Origin: Pseudoalteromonas atlantica
GTDB lineage: Bacteria > Pseudomonadota > Gammaproteobacteria > Enterobacterales > Alteromonadaceae
Direction: 5' to 3'
Assembly (NCBI GenBank): GCA_007988745.1
Contig: BJUT01000043.1
Coordinates: 1 to 38,101 of the forward strand
DNA: 38,101 nucleotides
Shown: positions 35,601 to 38,101 of the stretch, one piece after another
Numbering within the stretch: the first letter of the stretch is position 1
Layout: every line of letters begins with the position of its first letter
The notes under the pieces: generated by a model
Databases searched by the model: none
The model's input: the letters and a program-made list of their open reading frames with translations, nothing else
What the model was told of the DNA's origin: nothing
Position numbers and translations under genes: made by a program

Positions 35601-35861
35601 ACTGTATAGCTAATAGCTAAGCACTGTAAAACACACTAAAATAACTGTATAGCCACCTCTTAAGTACTGTATAACACTGCTACACTTTATACAGTACTGC
35701 AAACACCCTCAGCTTTCACTTACACAGCTTGAATTATAACCTACTGTTTTTAAATGGTTATTTTTATTGTTTATTTTTTAAAACCATTAACTGTATAAAA
35801 AATAACAAAAAACGCTTGCACACAACAACTGTATAAACTACTGTATACATGTACTGTATAT
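35601..35861. repeat. Array of about ten ACTGTATA-type repeats between the Sel1 and sulA-like genes
   Basis: Copies of ACTGTA(T/A)A begin at 35601, 35623, 35644 and 35666, that is, 22, 21 and 22 bases apart, and an inverted copy TTATACAGT starts at 35687. Further copies are at 35743 (ACTGTTTT), 35790, 35828, 35840 and 35853. The copies at 35665-35674 and 35687-35696 form a perfect 10-bp inverted repeat with 12 bases between. An AT-rich stretch lies at 35745-35785. The half-site resembles the CTGT half of a LexA box. Confidence 0.85.
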
Positions 35862-35869
35862 AAACCCAG
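35854..35869 (+). promoter_or_regulatory. LexA-like box before the sulA-like gene
   Basis: CTGT-N8-CCAG (CTGTATATAAACCCAG) differs from the CTGT-N8-ACAG consensus at one position and lies 13 bases before the start codon. A possible promoter TTGCAC (35816-35821), 17 bases, TACTGT (35839-35844) lies just upstream, so LexA bound here would interfere with transcription. Confidence 0.5.
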
Positions 35870-35881
35870 TGAGTGAGACCT

Positions 35882-36316
35882 ATGCTACAGCCAATTACCG
35901 TAAGAACCGTTAAAAGCTACCAACAACATAATGAAAGTGAGTCGGTAAACTTAATAAAAGTAGAAGATGAAATTTCTGCTACGTTTGAGATGCTAAAAGT
36001 GTTGCACCAATACAATAGCTCTAACGCGTGGACCTTACTGATTGCGCCCGACCATGTGCCTAGTAAAGCCTTGCTAGATAGCTGCTCTATAGATACCAGC
36101 AAACTGCTTGTAATAAGACAAAAGCATTTAGTAAATTTAGAGTATGTGCTTAATTCAGCACTTCATAATGGAAACTTTGCAGCCATTATTACGTGGACCG
36201 ATATAGTAAGTGAGCAGCAGCTTGTTAATTTATCGCTTAATTTAGACAAAAGAAGCGCTAAGCTATTTTGCTTTACTAAAAAAACCAGCACTACAGCAAT
36301 ATCACTTACTCAATAA
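35882..36316 (+). CDS. sulA: SulA-like SOS cell-division inhibitor
   Basis: The protein has 144 residues from the ATG at 35882, with GTGAG in front; a GTG at 35873 is a less likely start. The middle and C-terminal part (about 30-135) resembles SulA: AWTLLIAPDHVPSKALL, SKLLVIRQKH, LEYVLNSALHNGNFAAIITWTDIVSEQQL and a tail with RSAKLFCFTKK. SulA binds FtsZ and blocks polymerisation after DNA damage until it is degraded by Lon. The match to E. coli SulA is moderate, as expected for this fast-evolving family. The neighbourhood differs from the usual lexA-sulA or sulA-ompA arrangement. The operator-like region upstream supports SOS control. Confidence 0.78.
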   Translation: MLQPITVRTVKSYQQHNESESVNLIKVEDEISATFEMLKVLHQYNSSNAWTLLIAPDHVPSKALLDSCSIDTSKLLVIRQKHLVNLEYVLNSALHNGNFAAIITWTDIVSEQQLVNLSLNLDKRSAKLFCFTKKTSTTAISLTQ

Positions 36317-36358
36317 GCTTGGTAAAATGCATTTTTAATTTATGTTAATTAGTATTTT

Positions 36359-36838
36359 ATGAGTGTAACTAGTACTAGCGCTTGCTTATGCAACAGTCAG
36401 CTTAATTATGGCGACTGTTGCCAGCCTTATCATCTTGATATAAAAACCCCAGCAACACCTGAGCAACTAATGCGTTCGCGCTTTAGTGCTTATGCATTAA
36501 AAAATGCATCTTATGTATTTAAAACTTACGCCAAAGAAAAACAAGCACAAAACCCAGTAAATGAAATTGCTGACTTTGCTAATAGCTGCCGCTTTGTAAA
36601 ATTAGTTGTGCGCGATACGCAGCAAAGTGATGAGCGAGGTTATGTTGCCTTTAACGCGTATTATTTTTACCAAAACTTATATTGTGAGTTGGATGAGAAA
36701 TCAGACTTTATAAAAGAGGACGGTGAATGGCGTTATTTAGAGGGTATTATTAATCCGGTCGCCGATATAAAAGTTGCCAGAAACGACCCCTGCCCATGTG
36801 CAAGCGGTAAAAAATATAAAAAGTGTCACAGTGTATAA
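36359..36838 (+). CDS. ychJ: YchJ-family SEC-C protein
   Basis: This 159-residue protein has the N-terminal zinc-type motif CLCNSQLNYGDCC (residues 9-21) and the PEQLMRSRFSAYALKN signature of YchJ (UPF0225). Its YchJ central domain carries FVKLVVRDT and FNAYYFYQN. The C-terminal SEC-C motif DPCPCASGKKYKKCH binds zinc as in SecA. YchJ proteins are widespread, and their function is not settled; the zinc ends suggest a role in protein or ribosome contacts. There is little ribosome binding site before the ATG. It follows sulA by about 40 bases, and a shared transcript is possible. Confidence 0.93.
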   Translation: MSVTSTSACLCNSQLNYGDCCQPYHLDIKTPATPEQLMRSRFSAYALKNASYVFKTYAKEKQAQNPVNEIADFANSCRFVKLVVRDTQQSDERGYVAFNAYYFYQNLYCELDEKSDFIKEDGEWRYLEGIINPVADIKVARNDPCPCASGKKYKKCHSV

Positions 36839-36922
36839 AATAAGCTAAACACTTAGCATAAAAATAGCTTTTTATTTAAGCGCTACTCTATACCACTAAA
36901 CATGTTAATAACTGCCATAAAC

Positions 36923-36949
36923 AAAAAATGGACCATCTAGGTCCATTTT
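36923..36949 (-). terminator. Intrinsic terminator of the DUF6172-type gene
   Basis: AAAATGGACC (36925-36934) / GGTCCATTTT (36940-36949) has an ATCTA loop. On the minus strand the stem ends in a T run. It is 19 bases after the stop codon at 36969. Confidence 0.88.
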
Positions 36950-36968
36950 CTACAATATTGCTATTGGT

Positions 36969-37271
36969 TTATTCATCATCATCTAGATCGAACGATTCAC
37001 GCTGCGCAGGTCTAGCTAAAATCTCAACATAGAATGAAGTAAGCGCCTGCTTTTCGATTTCGCTGATCTTGTTGTTAATTTCAGCTACGTGAACAACTTC
37101 GGCATCATCGGCACTTGTGCCAAACTTACAGTCAAACGCCCAGTAATCAGCTTCAACAGGTAGCGTTTTATTGCGCTCTCTTTTCAAATATTTTTTCACT
37201 TCATGCTTTGCAGCATCAACCATACGAGGGTATTTGATTTTCTCATGATTTAGCGTGAATGTTTTCTTCAT
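36969..37271 (-). CDS. DUF6172-family small protein
   Basis: This 100-residue protein begins MKKTFTLNHEKIKYPRMVDA, with HEVKKYLKRERNKTLPVEAD and YWAFDCKFG in the middle. I associate these with the DUF6172 family of marine gammaproteobacteria. The N-terminal half is basic and the end acidic (SFDLDDDE). It has no signal peptide or membrane helix. A GGAAC ribosome binding site lies before the ATG at 37271. The function is unknown. Confidence 0.82.
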   Translation of the reverse strand: MKKTFTLNHEKIKYPRMVDAAKHEVKKYLKRERNKTLPVEADYWAFDCKFGTSADDAEVVHVAEINNKISEIEKQALTSFYVEILARPAQRESFDLDDDE

Positions 37272-37461
37272 TACGTTCCTAATTACCTTGATTTAATGAT
37301 AATGGCACTCAAGTCATACCATTTGCAGCCATTATAGCAATTGCATTTAATTTGTGGATGCTTTTTTTAAACAAAAAAAGAATTGTTCTATTTTATTGCA
37401 TAACCGGTTATTAAATATAAGGTGTTTTAGGCTTTTAAAACGCACAAGTGTTAAATTATTT

Positions 37462-37989
37462 TTATGCGTTAGCAACAAGCAATGGCTTATGTATAGCCTC
37501 ATTAGTTAAATCGTCATAAAATGCTGCGGCGTCCATTTGTGGACTTGCAAGCGCGGTGTGCGTGTCATTTAAGCGCCTGCGTACTGATAGTTCACAATTA
37601 TCGATTACTGTTAAAGGAATATGTAACTTGTCATCTCTAATCGCTAGTGGCTCAGGGTTTAAGCAGTGGCTTAATTTTATTGCTTTCATGCCCGCTTGCT
37701 CGCCTTGTTGAACAATCACCGACGCGTGCTCTTGCCCTATGGTCATATCAAATTTTTCGGGAGCTAATAATTGCTTTGGTCCAGCACCAAAGCGCTCCCT
37801 TAACTGTTCTTCGTCTACATAAGCACTATGCGTTTCACTTGTTGGCAAGTGAAATTGACTAAAATCCAGCACATCGTGCGATAGCATCGCTAATAAAAGT
37901 GAAAATTCGCCTCTGCGATTTTCATGCACACTTTTATTTAGCCTAGTCTTTAGTTGACTCTCTGTGATTAACAAATCATCGATTTGCAT
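37462..37989 (-). CDS. VC2046/SO_2500-family protein
   Basis: This 175-residue cytoplasmic protein belongs to the family named after its Vibrio cholerae and Shewanella members. The markers are LNKSVHENRRGEFSLLLAML, the middle DEEQLRERFG and the LTVIDNCELSVRRRLN stretch. No catalytic motif or membrane segment is visible. The function is unknown and the conservation is limited to gammaproteobacteria of this group. It is separate from the neighbour, with about 190 AT-rich bases between. Confidence 0.85.
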   Translation of the reverse strand: MQIDDLLITESQLKTRLNKSVHENRRGEFSLLLAMLSHDVLDFSQFHLPTSETHSAYVDEEQLRERFGAGPKQLLAPEKFDMTIGQEHASVIVQQGEQAGMKAIKLSHCLNPEPLAIRDDKLHIPLTVIDNCELSVRRRLNDTHTALASPQMDAAAFYDDLTNEAIHKPLLVANA

Positions 37990-38101
37990 AGTCTTTAGCC
38001 GATTATGATAACTGGTAGATATTTATCGGCTTTATTTCAAATTTCTTTAGCTTTTTTCTTTACTTAAATACGCAGTTTGCTATTATCAGCGCCGTTGCAT
38101 T

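Noticed and set aside
35601..35861. CRISPR array
   Set aside because: The repeats are only about 8 bases, the spacers are 13 to 14 bases in the regular part, and no cas gene is near.

Overview
The window looks like chromosomal DNA of a marine gammaproteobacterium of the order Alteromonadales, most probably Pseudoalteromonas. The evidence is the AT-rich composition, enterobacterial-type housekeeping proteins (MetR, CysB, DusC, PyrC, YchJ, SulA) in a marine-type version, the six-gene DUF3450/TtpC/ExbB/ExbD/TonB/TPR operon, and a VC2046/SO_2500-family gene. The genus is inferred; no database search was possible. I saw no rRNA, tRNA, CRISPR array, transposase or prophage gene.

Layout. (1) 1-161: the 5' end of a small secreted protein whose truncated end begins an EGKCG repeat, as in HvfA/bufferin-type copper-binding RiPP precursors. 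(2) 389-2807: dusC, a short DksA/TraR zinc-finger protein, and a convergent lipoprotein that looks like a DUF885 protein without its catalytic centre. (3) 2871-7841: a minus-strand TonB energy-transduction operon with a recognisable promoter at its head. (4) 7842-10424: a long non-coding stretch, a cold-shock gene with a structured leader, and pyrC. (5) 10639-15165: a GAF-GAF-GGDEF-EAL protein, metR behind a tandem array resembling MetJ boxes, and an ElyC-like DUF218 protein. (6) 15177-23635: a Nif3-family protein, a small unknown protein, a secreted beta-propeller/amidohydrolase, a frameshifted mtfA, and a periplasmic-propeller diguanylate cyclase. (7) 23991-31378: a chloramphenicol-acetyltransferase-like enzyme, a leucine dehydrogenase, class I fumarase, pabB-nudL, and L-serine deaminase. 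(8) 31450-37989: cysB, an unknown membrane-anchored coiled-coil protein, a purine permease, a Sel1 protein, a sulA-like gene behind an unusual array of ACTGTATA repeats, ychJ, a DUF6172-type gene and a VC2046-family gene.

Most genes are single transcription units with clear intrinsic terminators. The true operons are the TonB cluster, where two gene pairs share TAATG stop/start overlaps, and pabB-nudL. The strongest points for a second look are the helically phased ACTGTATA array before the sulA-like gene (35601-35861), the C6-tract frameshift in mtfA, the catalytically empty DUF885 lipoprotein, the truncated RiPP precursor at the left edge, and several perfect palindromes in leaders (fumarase, the TonB operon, leucine dehydrogenase).
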